The notes below the pieces were generated by a model. The model was not told where the DNA came from. It ran no database searches and saw only the letters and a program-made list of their open reading frames with translations. 64,000 nt of DNA from Paragorgia papillata (Eukaryota > Cnidaria > Anthozoa > Scleralcyonacea > Coralliidae). Of this stretch, positions 57,301 through 64,000 are shown in pieces; within the stretch, counting starts at the first letter, position 1, and each line of letters opens with the position of its first letter. The DNA is taken from the NCBI GenBank assembly GCA_035771165.1, contig JAWNZC010000012.1, positions 1,096,501 through 1,160,500 of the forward strand, read 5' to 3'. Position numbers and translations under genes: made by a program.

Positions 57301-60027
57301 TTGTGAGACCTTACGTTACATTGTGAGACCTTACGTTACATTGTGAGACCTTACGTTACGTTGTGAGATCTTACGTTACATTGTGAGACCTTACGTTACT
57401 GTATTGTGAGACCTTACGTTACATTGTGAGACCTTACGTTACGTTGTGAGATCTTACGTTACATTGTGAGACCTTACGTTACATTGTGAGATCTTACGTT
57501 ACATTGTGAGATCTTACGTTACATTGTGAGACCTTACGTTACATTGTGAGATCTTACGTTACATTGTGAGACCTTACGTTACAATAACGAGGTTCAGATT
57601 ACACTTCCACTACCACTTCCGCTACCGTAAATGTGGTTAAGCTGGTGTAATGTTCGTTTTTTCGTCCTGTAGTCGTAGTTGGTTTTAATCCTAGTTCCAT
57701 AAAAAGAAAGCTTTTTGCACTAGGTTTGAGACCTGCGACCATTACTGAACGTAAAAACAATATTTAACATGCTTAATTATATTTATGGTAGCGGTAGTGG
57801 AAGTGTGATCTGAAGCTCGCTATTGTGAGACCTTACGTTACGTTGTGAGACCTGACGTTACATTGTGAGACCTTACGTTACATTGTGAGACCTGACGTTA
57901 CATTGTGAGACCTTACGTTACATTGTGAGACCTTACGTTACCTTGTGAGACCTTACGTTGCATTGTGAGACCTTACGTTGCATTGTGAGACCTTACGTTA
58001 CATTGTGAGACCTGACGTTACCTTGTGAGACCTTACGTTACATTGTGAAACCTTACGTTGCATTGTGAGACCTTACGTTACGTTGTGAGACCTTACGTTA
58101 CATTGTGAGACCTTACGTTACATTGTGAGACCTGACGTTACATTGTGAGACCTTACGTTACATTGTGAGACCTTACGTTACCTTGTGAGACCTTACGTTG
58201 CATTGTGAGACCTTACGTTACATTGTGAGACCTGACGTTACCTTGTGAGACCTTACGTTACATTGTGAAACCTTACGTTGCATTGTGAGACCTTACGTTA
58301 CATTGTGAGACCTTACGTTACATTGTGAGACCTTACGTTACATTGTGAGACCTTACGTTACATTGTGAGACCTTACGTTACATTGTGAGACCTTACGTTA
58401 CATTGTGAGATGTTACGTTACATTGTGAGATCTTACGTTACATTGTGAGACCGAATTACGTTACATTGTGAGATCTTGCGGTATATACAGCATCACTTCA
58501 TCAGCTTCTTACCTTAGGAATTGTTTTTTGATGAAAATCGACAAGAAATCTTCCTTCCTGCTCATCTTCATCTGAAGGAACTACAAAGAAGAAAGAAAAG
58601 CTGCCATTTTTCAATAAGAGTTGCTTCCATAAACTCAGTACTGTGTATACATGTACGTTATACTCCATACTCTGTACCGCTAAAGTTCCACAGACTGTGT
58701 ACCACAGTAATTTAGAAACGTGTATATTTAACTCATTGTACTGCACCTTCAATCTCGCCTTTCGATAATTTCTCATAAAGAGCTGACTTGGCTTCCAACA
58801 TTAACCTACAGAATATTATATAAATATTATATAGGGCATTATTGCAACTTCAAGGCATTTGTATTTCAACAGTTCATTCTCTTGGGAGCCCGCCAAGACA
58901 TTGGGCCAGGCATTTGCTGCCATATCAACAGAAAATATAATTCTGGCAAAAGAAAATTTCTAGTGTAAGAACATAATATATCCGTGAACCTAACTTCTTT
59001 GAAAAGGAAATGAAAGGGGGGGGTGGCTACTTGCAGCCAGTGGCTAAATTGCAAAAGACGCAGATCAACGTGGCCAGAGTCAAAGCCATATCAAAGGTGC
59101 TTTAGGCAGCCAGCCATACAACACATGTCACATCACAGATCACAGCTAAGATCTAAGTACTGATTTTACAGGGGGAGGAAAACCAACCTGGTGAAAAACC
59201 CTAGAAGCACACAAGCACAGGAGCTACACATATATAGATCTCAAGCTCGATAACAGGCAGGGTCACTCCCAGGTGGCCACCCACCCAAGTACTAACCCTG
59301 TTCAACCAGGCTTAACTTTGGACTGCAGTGGTGAAAGGTAGCGTGCTAACAGCACACACCACTCGTGCTCCCCCGGTAGTAGATTGTCACTCTTCTTTTA
59401 CACAACTCCAGGACAATTGTAATATTAAAGGTGACGTACAGTCCGTTCTGCACATGGCCGCAATGTGGTCCCCAAAACATGACATTCGTAGATAATTACA
59501 TGAAGTACTCAGCAAAATGTAAACTGTTAGGAACAACATGGCAGAAAACCAAGCGATTCGGTGAGGATATCTCCTCGGATTTCTTCTATTTCTCCTGAAA
59601 ATGTTTGGTTTTGGGTACAAGTAACGAATGGGAACCAAGAAAAGCTTACAATCCTGAATAAGGTATTAGACAGTAATAGTATTATTTTTGTAAATAAAGA
59701 TGTAAACATTAGTTTCGTACATGCGCAGAATGGACTGTACATCACCTTTAAGTAAATAATAAAACTGCAAATGCCCAGATGTCACATGGAGAGATGGGCA
59801 TCACTGGAATTGACCAATGCATTTTTTGGTCTTATAAGCATTGAAATATCGTGAAAATTGGCGAGATATATTTCACTGTTAGTTCTAGTCACTTTGCATT
59901 TTATTTATTACCTTGATTTCTCCAACTGTTTATTATATGAACTGTCAGGTGATGGATTTTTGTCAGCTTCAGCTGGCTCAACATGCTTTTTTGATTCCTT
60001 TTTCTTCCTTTGCCATATGGGAGCTTT
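43710..60027 (-). CDS. CCDC174: CCDC174 orthologue, 9 visible exons, 5' end missing
   Basis: Coiled-coil domain-containing protein 174 is a conserved nuclear protein linked to RNA processing (family knowledge). Exons: 60027-59912, 58805-58747, 58580-58513, 56244-56162, 53701-53591, 50474-50350, 49004-48910, 46682-46370 and 44305-43710. All are GT-AG with every phase matching, giving 1566 nt (521 aa plus stop). Recognised family blocks, in order: [62 protein letters not shown] with GPVHYQN, REHGVGYYKFSKAEDEREEQ, EKRKVAMDARLAKVKERK, and ERNPEFAPPSFY. The C-terminal 140 residues are proline-rich and probably poorly conserved. About 50 N-terminal residues expected from the vertebrate protein were not found and probably lie in an exon beyond 64 kb or missed. 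Long introns are full of repeats. Confidence 0.92.
44371..44430. other. Perfect 28-bp hairpin beside a CCDC174 splice acceptor
   Basis: Arms 44371-44398 and 44403-44430 are exact complements (start CGATAAAGTTTCTGAAAATG) around a 4-nt ATTC loop. It lies in the last CCDC174 intron, 66 nt upstream of the last exon. Confidence 0.92.
44589..44623. repeat. Homopolymer of 35 G
   Basis: Uninterrupted G run following CTCGTCAA, in a relic of the GCCAGACGATTTTA family. Length is likely unreliable in assembly. Confidence 0.95.
44780..46350. repeat. CAT-rich minisatellite, units of about 45-55 bp, in a CCDC174 intron
   Basis: Begins as loose (ATC)n (44790-45000), then becomes an organised array of CATCATTACCATCATCGTCA, CGTAATCATCATTTCATC and ATGATCACTACATC. 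It ends about 20 nt from the donor of the exon at 46682-46370. The Ser/His-rich open frame is a by-product. Confidence 0.95.
46370..46682 (-). CDS. CCDC174: CCDC174 exon: coiled coil and acidic region
   Basis: 313-nt exon, phase 0 in and phase 1 out (donor GTTG/GTAAGG). Encodes TEQQRDKREKLLEKRK and MDARLAKVKERKLRKLK, a basic coiled coil, followed by an acidic region. The donor lies about 20 nt from the end of a 1.4-kb CAT-rich tandem array. Confidence 0.9.
46758..47265. mobile_element. 508-bp MITE with TTAA target duplication
   Basis: Ends GGCGGATTTCCAGTCCTC / GAGGACTAGAAATCCGTC, extended by CACGAAGCAACTCGC. TTAA at 46754-46757 and 47266-47269. In a CCDC174 intron. Confidence 0.85.
48000..48060. 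repeat. (TTTG)n microsatellite
   Basis: About 15 units of TTTG in a CCDC174 intron. Confidence 0.98.
48385..48845. mobile_element. 461-bp MITE with TTAA target duplication
   Basis: Ends AGGGTATTGGCAATAAAAAT / ATTTTTATTGCCAATACCCT, with TTAA at 48381-48384 and 48846-48849. Inner inverted matches include GCTGTCCGCCAT. It lies just 3' (in gene orientation) of the CCDC174 exon at 49004-48910. Confidence 0.88.
48910..49004 (-). CDS. CCDC174: CCDC174 exon
   Basis: 95-nt exon, phase 1 in and phase 0 out. Encodes TREHGVGYYKFSKAEDEREE then a short coiled coil (QQMTLKKLRAQ), matching the family's LGVGYFAFARDKELR segment. Confidence 0.9.
49199..49487. mobile_element. 289-bp MITE with GAGTGATTTT subrepeats
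   Basis: Ends TATTTCATAAACGAG / CTCGTATATC...GTTTATGAAATA-type pairing, with TTTACCAGGGGTT matching on both sides. Inside are repeated AAACACGAGAG and ATCACGAGG motifs. Confidence 0.75.
50350..50474 (-). CDS. CCDC174: CCDC174 exon
   Basis: 125-nt exon, phase 2 in and phase 1 out. Encodes [19 protein letters not shown] and GPVHYQNVLFE, matching the family's LLSEDMR and GPVHYEDI motifs. Confidence 0.9.
50781..51766. mobile_element. About 990-bp element, ends TGTTCAGACTA
   Basis: Ends CCTGTTCAGACTATAGGTGC / GCACCTAGTCTGAACA with GGGCACGGGC subterminal matches. The interior includes a (GT)n tract and tandem GCACGGTGCCCGG motifs (51640-51690). CCDC174 intron. Confidence 0.7.
51246..51343. repeat. 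(GT)n microsatellite
   Basis: GTGC then pure GT dinucleotides, about 80 bp. Confidence 0.98.
51767..53179. other. Unassigned CCDC174 intron sequence
   Basis: 52370-52600 is less AT-rich with a TGGGGATCGCCCATTTTAG inverted patch; otherwise nothing recognised. Confidence 0.5.
53180..53578. repeat. AT-rich minisatellite ATTGATCAGTGATAATTG
   Basis: About 20 diverged copies of an 18-20-bp unit in a CCDC174 intron, ending about 15 nt from the donor of the exon at 53701-53591. Confidence 0.92.
53591..53701 (-). CDS. CCDC174: CCDC174 exon with the [10 protein letters not shown] core
   Basis: 111-nt exon, phase 2 in and out. Encodes [19 protein letters not shown], the most diagnostic segment of the family. 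The AT-rich minisatellite ends within about 20 nt of its donor. Confidence 0.92.
54170..54482. mobile_element. 313-bp MITE with TTAA target duplication
   Basis: Ends AGGTGACGTACAGTCCGTTC / GAACGGATTGTACATCACCT, TTAA at 54166-54169 and 54483-54486. Second copy, inverted, at 59429-59747; relatives at 22703-22960 and 12530-12600. Confidence 0.9.
54546..55590. mobile_element. About 1.05-kb TIR element carrying a tRNA-like sequence
   Basis: Ends share TGTCGTAAGTNGTTNAACTCA and AAAACTCTGAG, outermost TTTCAG / CTGAAA. The left arm carries a 76-nt tRNA-like sequence; the right arm has only a partial counterpart. CCDC174 intron. Confidence 0.7.
54600..54675 (-). tRNA. tRNA-like sequence (anticodon AGU, Thr-like), probably a tRNA-derived repeat
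   Basis: 76 nt on the minus strand. 7-bp acceptor stem (GAGTTCT with the 3' AGAGCTC-type end, allowing G-U pairs), A box TGGCTCAATGGT, anticodon stem TCCGG/TCGGA with loop CTAGTAT (U33, anticodon AGT in DNA), B box AGTTCGAGTCT. The T stem has one mismatch. Its position in a transposon arm makes it a tRNA pseudogene or SINE head rather than a working gene. Confidence 0.45.
55728..56142. mobile_element. 415-bp MITE, ends GGGCCTGTTTATATGGAGCC
   Basis: Perfect terminal repeats of about 35 bp starting GGGCCTGTTTATATGGAGCC. Interior rich in CGAGTTACCCGGCTAG copies in both orientations. It stops about 20 nt from the donor of the CCDC174 exon at 56244-56162. Confidence 0.9.
56162..56244 (-). CDS. 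CCDC174: CCDC174 exon
   Basis: 83-nt exon, phase 0 in and phase 2 out. Encodes an acidic, proline-containing linker ending SPDEEW, which joins the next exon to give EEW-VDYVDS, a highly conserved family block. Confidence 0.85.
56395..58470. repeat. 20-bp minisatellite ACGTTACATTGTGAGACCTT, about 2.1 kb
   Basis: Roughly 90 copies of one 20-bp unit fill the CCDC174 intron 58512-56245. It is interrupted at 57587-57820 by a MITE. Variants such as GACCTGACG occur only on the right side, where a block of about 240 bp (12 units) is repeated, a higher-order pattern. Confidence 0.97.
57587..57820. mobile_element. 234-bp MITE inside the minisatellite
   Basis: Ends ACGAGGTTCAGATTACACTT / AAGTGTGATCTGAAGCTCGC plus CCACTACC; TA on both sides (57585-57586, 57821-57822). 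The array continues on both flanks. Confidence 0.85.
58513..58580 (-). CDS. CCDC174: CCDC174 exon
   Basis: 68-nt exon, phase 1 in and phase 0 out. Encodes [17 protein letters not shown], matching the acidic stretch followed by LVDFTQK in vertebrate CCDC174. The exon ends about 40 nt from the edge of the 2-kb minisatellite. Confidence 0.85.
58747..58805 (-). CDS. CCDC174: CCDC174 exon
   Basis: 59-nt exon, phase 2 in and phase 1 out. Encodes [19 protein letters not shown], matching the KLYEKMTKG block of the family. Confidence 0.85.
59160..59385 (-). repeat. 5S rRNA-derived SINE-like element
   Basis: The minus strand contains AGGGTTAGTACTTGGGTGGG then TGGCCACCTGGGAGTGACC. This closely follows the 5S rRNA internal promoter region (GGTTAGTACTTGGATGGGAGACC...CCTGGGAATACC). 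Upstream 5S positions (AAGTTAAGC for AAGCTAAGC) also match. Flanks are not 5S, so it is a SINE or pseudogene, not a 5S gene. Confidence 0.65.
59429..59747. mobile_element. 319-bp MITE with TTAA target duplication
   Basis: Ends AGGTGACGTACAGTCCGTTC / GAATGGACTGTACATCACCT, TTAA at 59425-59428 and 59748-59751. Inverted relative of the element at 54170. CCDC174 intron. Confidence 0.9.
59912..60027 (-). CDS. CCDC174: CCDC174 exon (first visible)
   Basis: Acceptor TTTTTTAG/AAAGCTCCC, phase 0; donor TCAAG/GTAATA, phase 2. Encodes [15 protein letters not shown], corresponding to the PSIWSKQ region of the vertebrate protein, then a lysine/glutamate-rich stretch. Confidence 0.85.
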
Positions 60028-60617
60028 CTAAAAAAAAATATTAGCGTAGCTACATGTAGTCATGTACACTATAGTATTAACTAAAGAACAAGATCCAAAA
60101 GTGCAAGAAAAATATGATTTCAACCAATGCTACCTAGGTTGTCCAAGGGTTTTCCTTTTGATGAGTAAAATCGTCTGGCATAGCAATAAAAGAGCAGTTT
60201 TTGGCAGTTATACAAATTTAATTCTTCTCAAATTGGGGCTTTCCAAGAGCAATTTACATATTAAATTTCAAGTGGCAGAGTCGAAGGCATGATAATAAAG
60301 GCGATCTGGCAGCCACCTTACAACACACTTATGACACACATGTCAGACCATGAATCACAAGCTAATTAGTTAATCATCTAGGATCAGATGGTCAAAAGGT
60401 GGTTTTTGGGCCATTTTATTTTTTTCAGGCAGGAATGGGTTAATTCGTCAATAAACATCATTCAGGTGTATTGAGCTACGTACGGTACAGAATACTACTG
60501 TAGATAATGTATAGAATCTACTATTCTCTGCTAAATATAGGCAAGTATAGCCATTGCAGTAGGTAGCTATAAAGTATTGTAGTCTAAATATAGTTAGTAA
60601 GGTTAGATATACTGCTG

Positions 60618-61465
60618 CAGGGTTCGAATTAGTTGAGAAAAAATGATGTGCAACTATTTTTTGAAAATATGTGGTTCTGGAACAAGTGTTAAATCATTAA
60701 CTATGGTTAAATAAAAGACTAAAAATATAATAGCTCTGTCATAATCTTAACTACTCAGTCAAACCTATGGTCAAACTGCGATAATTTAATAGTCTTAAAA
60801 CGTTATTTGTAATCTATTTTTAATAAACAAGCATGACATTACCGTAAGTAACTTTGAACACATTTTAGCTAATCGCTTTCGGACTCTTGATCAGAAAAGT
60901 AGGCGTGTCGGCGCGCTGCGTCGGACGTGTCGTTGTTTTTCTTCTTTCGTTTCTCGAGATAAACATGGCCTCCAAATCCAATTCTGCACTTCTTATGACC
61001 ATACCACTGATCATTTGCAGCAGTTGGGTCGTATTCCTTGCTGAAGGACCATCTTCACTAATGCTTAATAGACTGTCCAAAACAAAGCACTAAAGCCAAA
61101 TATGGGACATCCGAGTATTATCATAAGGCCTGGCGACAGCTAAAAAATTCACACCTGGCTGTCATGGCAGCTAAAAATATAACACCTACCAGTCTGGTCG
61201 TATTTGTATTGAGCATTGTGATAAAAAAACAACTTTATTCATTTTAAAGATTCGCAAACACGCTGCTAGAGCAAAGCGAAAGTGTTTTTCATAAAATCAT
61301 AATACCTGTACCAACTGATTGGCATTGCATTACCTGTAAACGTGGATGGATGTTCATTAGTCCCAAGTCTGATTTTTTTTGCACATCGTTTTGAAAAGTG
61401 ATGTGCAATTTTCACTATTTGGGCCAAAACGATGTGCAAATTGCACACCGTTAATTCGAACCCTG
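60618..61465. mobile_element. 848-bp hAT element with 8-bp target duplication
   Basis: Ends CAGGGTTCGAATTA / TAATTCGAACCCTG, flanked by TACTGCTG at 60610-60617 and 61466-61473. Subterminal GATGTGCAA repeats. Contains the C-terminal part of a hAT transposase on the minus strand, so it is an internally deleted copy. Confidence 0.9.
60869..61080 (-). pseudogene. hAT transposase C-terminal remnant
   Basis: The minus strand reads DSLLSISEDGPS in one frame, then KEYDPTAANDQWYGHKKCRI in the next, then a basic/acidic tail ending at a TAG at 60871-60869. The layout (RxLLxIxxEGP, FDPxxAxxxWxxxKxRR) is the C-terminal end of one hAT transposase lineage. The dimerisation domain before it is deleted. Confidence 0.7.
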
Positions 61466-61502
61466 TACTGCTGAAACAGAGTTCTAATGTTAGTAGGAGT
61501 CT

Positions 61503-61550
61503 CATGTTTTGAGCAAAGGCCCTCCATCAGAGAGAAACGTAAAGAGTGTA
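61503..61550 (-). ncRNA. Decayed hammerhead-like Penelope terminus
   Basis: The minus strand has CTGATGG, GAGGGCCTTTGCTC, then AAAAC: the CUGAUGA / stem II / GAAAC order with two core positions changed. Likely an inactive Penelope end. Confidence 0.3.
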
Positions 61551-61990
61551 AACAAACAACGAGCTTATATAAGGAGGATAATCACCAAAAATGAGCCAAT
61601 CAGATAAAAACAATAACAAATTAATAATGAGATGTGAAAAAATTAGCCAATCAAAGCAAAATAATAATTATAACAAATCAATAATGAGATGCAAAAGACA
61701 TTTGCTATTCCCACCATTGATGAGCAAAAAAAGGAGGGGGGTGTAAAAAGATGAATGAGAGTGAAAAATAGATAAATTAATTAAGTGAAAACACAGTCTA
61801 TGTCTGCCGTTGCTACTTTTATTACAAAGCCTTAACTTGACTGTGTAGTCAAGTACAGTACACTGTAGTGAGTGAGGTACAGTAGTCACTCAGACACATG
61901 TAGCCAGGGTTCTGCCCAGGAGCATGTGAGTGCCGGGTACCTACAGGCCCGGGGGCTCACCCCCCCCCCGAGAATATGTGAAAATTAGTA

Positions 61991-62792
61991 CAGTGAAACC
62001 TGAGTTTTGCGACCCCCATGTTTTACGACCACCTGTCATATACGACCACTTTTTCTGGCACGGACGATTTGTAGTTGAAATATACCTGCAATGAGCGACC
62101 ACCTGCCTTACGCGACCAGCGACCACTTTTTAGTGTCCCAAACAAGATATTTACCTGTTATGAGCGACCAACTCAACGTAAAACTGCCGAAATACGTTAA
62201 AGAAATACCCGTTTTTTCATAGTAAATAAACGCGAATGCGACCACATGTGAAAACAAGAAACCGGAAGTGTTGCTCAATTGCCGTGTTACGGCATTTTAG
62301 TCTTGTTTTGCTTCTCTTTTGAGCATTATTTGATGAAAATCTGTGTGAATTTCTCCTGCCAAAGCCAAATACTTTTTTGTTGATGTTTGAGAGTTAATAC
62401 AATCACTGAACAATCCAAAACTATGAGTAATATTTGTTAACTTTAGACAAGTTGATCTTGACGATCGTTTACCGCGACAAGTTTGTATGTTTTACAACGG
62501 CTTTTTAACTTGGAAAGGAAAGTGACAAAACTGAGTGTCCACATCTAAAAAATAATACTGGAAGATCGTAAATAAAGCCAAGAGCTTTTAACAAGACCAA
62601 ACCAGCGCAAAAATTGAATCTGAAACGTAACAAAAACACAGCGCAAAAACTGAAGTGAACGACAGTACGAGTCGCGGCGCTGCCAAAATGGCTGCTATGA
62701 CGTCACATCACCACCTGTCTGAACGACCAACCTGTCCTTAACGACCACTTTTACGTGGCACCTGGGGTGGTCGCAAAACTCAGGTTTCACTG
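61991..62792. mobile_element. 802-bp pogo/Tigger-like element, non-coding
   Basis: Ends CAGTGAAACCTGAGTTTTGC / GCAAAACTCAGGTTTCACTG with TA on both sides (61989-61990, 62793-62794). Subterminal GACCACCTGT and GCGACCA repeats. Ends and target fit Tc1/mariner pogo-type elements. No transposase frame. Confidence 0.88.
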
Positions 62793-63261
62793 TAATCTGA
62801 AAATGATATTTTCCAAATGTGAGCAAGTGAAATTCATAATCCTTTACATCATGTGTCTCACAATTTTGTCAGACTAAATATTACTATTAAGTATTAAGTA
62901 CTTATTTATTATATATTTATATACATGCTAGGGCATGCTAGAATTAGGTCAAGGTTTCCTGCATATGTTCTATGACTACCAATGCCGGTGTATCATCTTA
63001 CAGGCATTAATAAACAAAGTGCAAAGTGATTAGCGCCTCACCCAAGTATCAGACAATCCAATCTGGCTTTGAAGGAATATCGTATTTCACCAAATCACAA
63101 GTCTGGTAGCTAATATTGTGTGTGTTGTGTGCTGAATTTCACCAAATAATATTGTTTCAATATAAAAAATATTCACGAAGGACAAAAAAATACAAAATGA
63201 TGTATATTAATTAAAAGATATATAAAAAATACAACACATGGGGTTTTCTTTTTGTATACTA

Positions 63262-64000
63262 GAGATGAGCCGATTACGAAAATTGCCGATTACTGAAGCC
63301 AATTATTTGGTGGCCGATTAGTACAAATAATCGGCCGATTAATCGGCATATGCCGATTAGTGCTACGTTGTTGGTTACCAGTCCCTGCGCAGTTTTGCAA
63401 TGTTGTAGGGATTGCTAAATTGCAACAAGATTTGTGAAATATAACAGAAATGTTTCGTGATGATTAGTTTTGCGTGTTTTGAGAATCAATTTCGTTTTGT
63501 TTGTCCGACTTTCAGTTTTATAAATCGGTATGCGCTACGCTATTAGTATTTGGCAAACTGTGATGTAAAAACAAAATATTATCCGCTTTATATGGTGCTA
63601 GCCTGTTTCGTTTGTCCGTGGAAATGTTTCCTGCCTCACTAAACACACGCTCTGAATGAACACTTGAATTGGGAGGCTCAGATACTTCAACACAACTTTA
63701 AACAAGTTGGGATAAACAAGTTTCTTTGCTTGCCACCAAACATAAGGGCATGCTTGCAATGGCTGTAGCGGAAGGGTGAGAAAGGCGTCGATCTCTTCTT
63801 CAAGTTTGTGGCTGGCATTGGTGCTATCGCTTGACCCAACAATCTCTTCGAAGCAAGACCATAGGTCTGATGAGGTTCAGTACTGCAGCTCTTTCCCTGG
63901 GTTGAGATGTTCTCGGTCGTGACTACCTCAACTGGTAAAGATCCTTTGCCATTTTCTCGTGTTGGTTTTAAAATTTAAACTTTGAAAAGCGTTTCACAAA
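63262..64000 (-). mobile_element. hAT element end with transposase fragment, truncated by window edge
   Basis: Begins with TAGAGATGAGCCGATTAC-type terminal sequence and CCGATTA subterminal repeats, then carries a hAT transposase 3' part on the minus strand. The other end lies outside the window. Confidence 0.6.
63592..63830 (-). pseudogene. hAT (ZBED-type) transposase C-terminal dimerisation domain, frameshifted
   Basis: The minus strand reads KLEEEIDAFLTLPLQ, CPYVWWQAKKLVYPNLFKVV, KYLS, then after a one-base shift PPNSSVHSERVFSEAGNI and STDKRNRLA. These are the hallmark WW...FP.L...V...SERVFS.AG residues of the hAT C-terminal domain. No start codon or upstream DDE region is identifiable; upstream frames (63840-64000) are degraded. 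Confidence 0.85.

Noticed and set aside
56395..58470. CRISPR-like regular repeats
   Set aside because: 20-bp units follow each other without spacers, in a eukaryotic intron: a minisatellite.
60966..61093. Plus-strand hydrophobic frame MASKSNSALLMTIPLIICSS
   Set aside because: Antisense shadow of the hAT transposase C-terminal remnant.

Overview
This window is eukaryotic, intron-rich, AT-rich animal DNA, most likely from a cnidarian and probably an anthozoan (coral or sea anemone). I base that on three things: a spliced animal gene (CCDC174); a C-type lectin plus zona pellucida (ZP) secreted protein; and a repeat landscape I associate with coral and anemone genomes (elements starting CAACCTCGTACCCAGGG, fragments carrying a GCCAGACGATTTTA core, Penelope-like elements, many TTAA-, TA- and TWA-target MITEs). 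The species cannot be named from the sequence alone.

Two protein-coding genes can be rebuilt exon by exon, both on the minus strand. Gene 1 (about 25.4-34.9 kb) has four exons: a signal peptide, a galactose-type (QPD/WND) C-type lectin domain, the ZP-N half, and the ZP-C half with a KRKR cleavage site. Every splice junction keeps phase, but the lectin exon carries one frameshift. Its 5.8-kb last intron holds a Penelope-like retroelement, a 0.5-kb pentanucleotide satellite, a LINE fragment and DNA transposon debris. Gene 2 (43.7 to at least 60.03 kb) is the orthologue of CCDC174. Nine exons in perfect phase are visible; the N-terminal exon or exons lie beyond what I could identify. Its introns contain large minisatellites, MITEs and a tRNA-like sequence.

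Region by region: 1-5.6 kb is a diverged tandem segmental duplication whose copies serve as empty sites for two transposon insertions. 5.6-10.4 kb holds foldback and MITE elements, a Penelope fragment and a second duplicated segment. 10.5-14.2 kb has simple repeats and an 894-bp element with a 9-bp target duplication. 14.2-18.25 kb is a 4-kb element with arms over 1 kb long. 19.9-23.0 kb contains one 9-bp-target transposon nested inside another of the same family, itself inside an older repeat. 23-25.3 kb is mostly unassigned. 25.3-34.9 kb is the lectin-ZP gene. 35-39 kb is a diverged tandem duplication. 39.5-43.5 kb is a dense series of MITEs. 43.7-60.0 kb is CCDC174. 60.6-64 kb holds two different broken hAT transposases and a pogo/Tigger-like element.

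Nothing here is a prokaryotic operon, CRISPR array or virus. The most unusual items are the lectin-ZP fusion gene with its isolated frameshift, the Penelope element with hammerhead-like motifs in inverted arms, and the number of insertions that can be proved from paralogous empty sites or exact target duplications.
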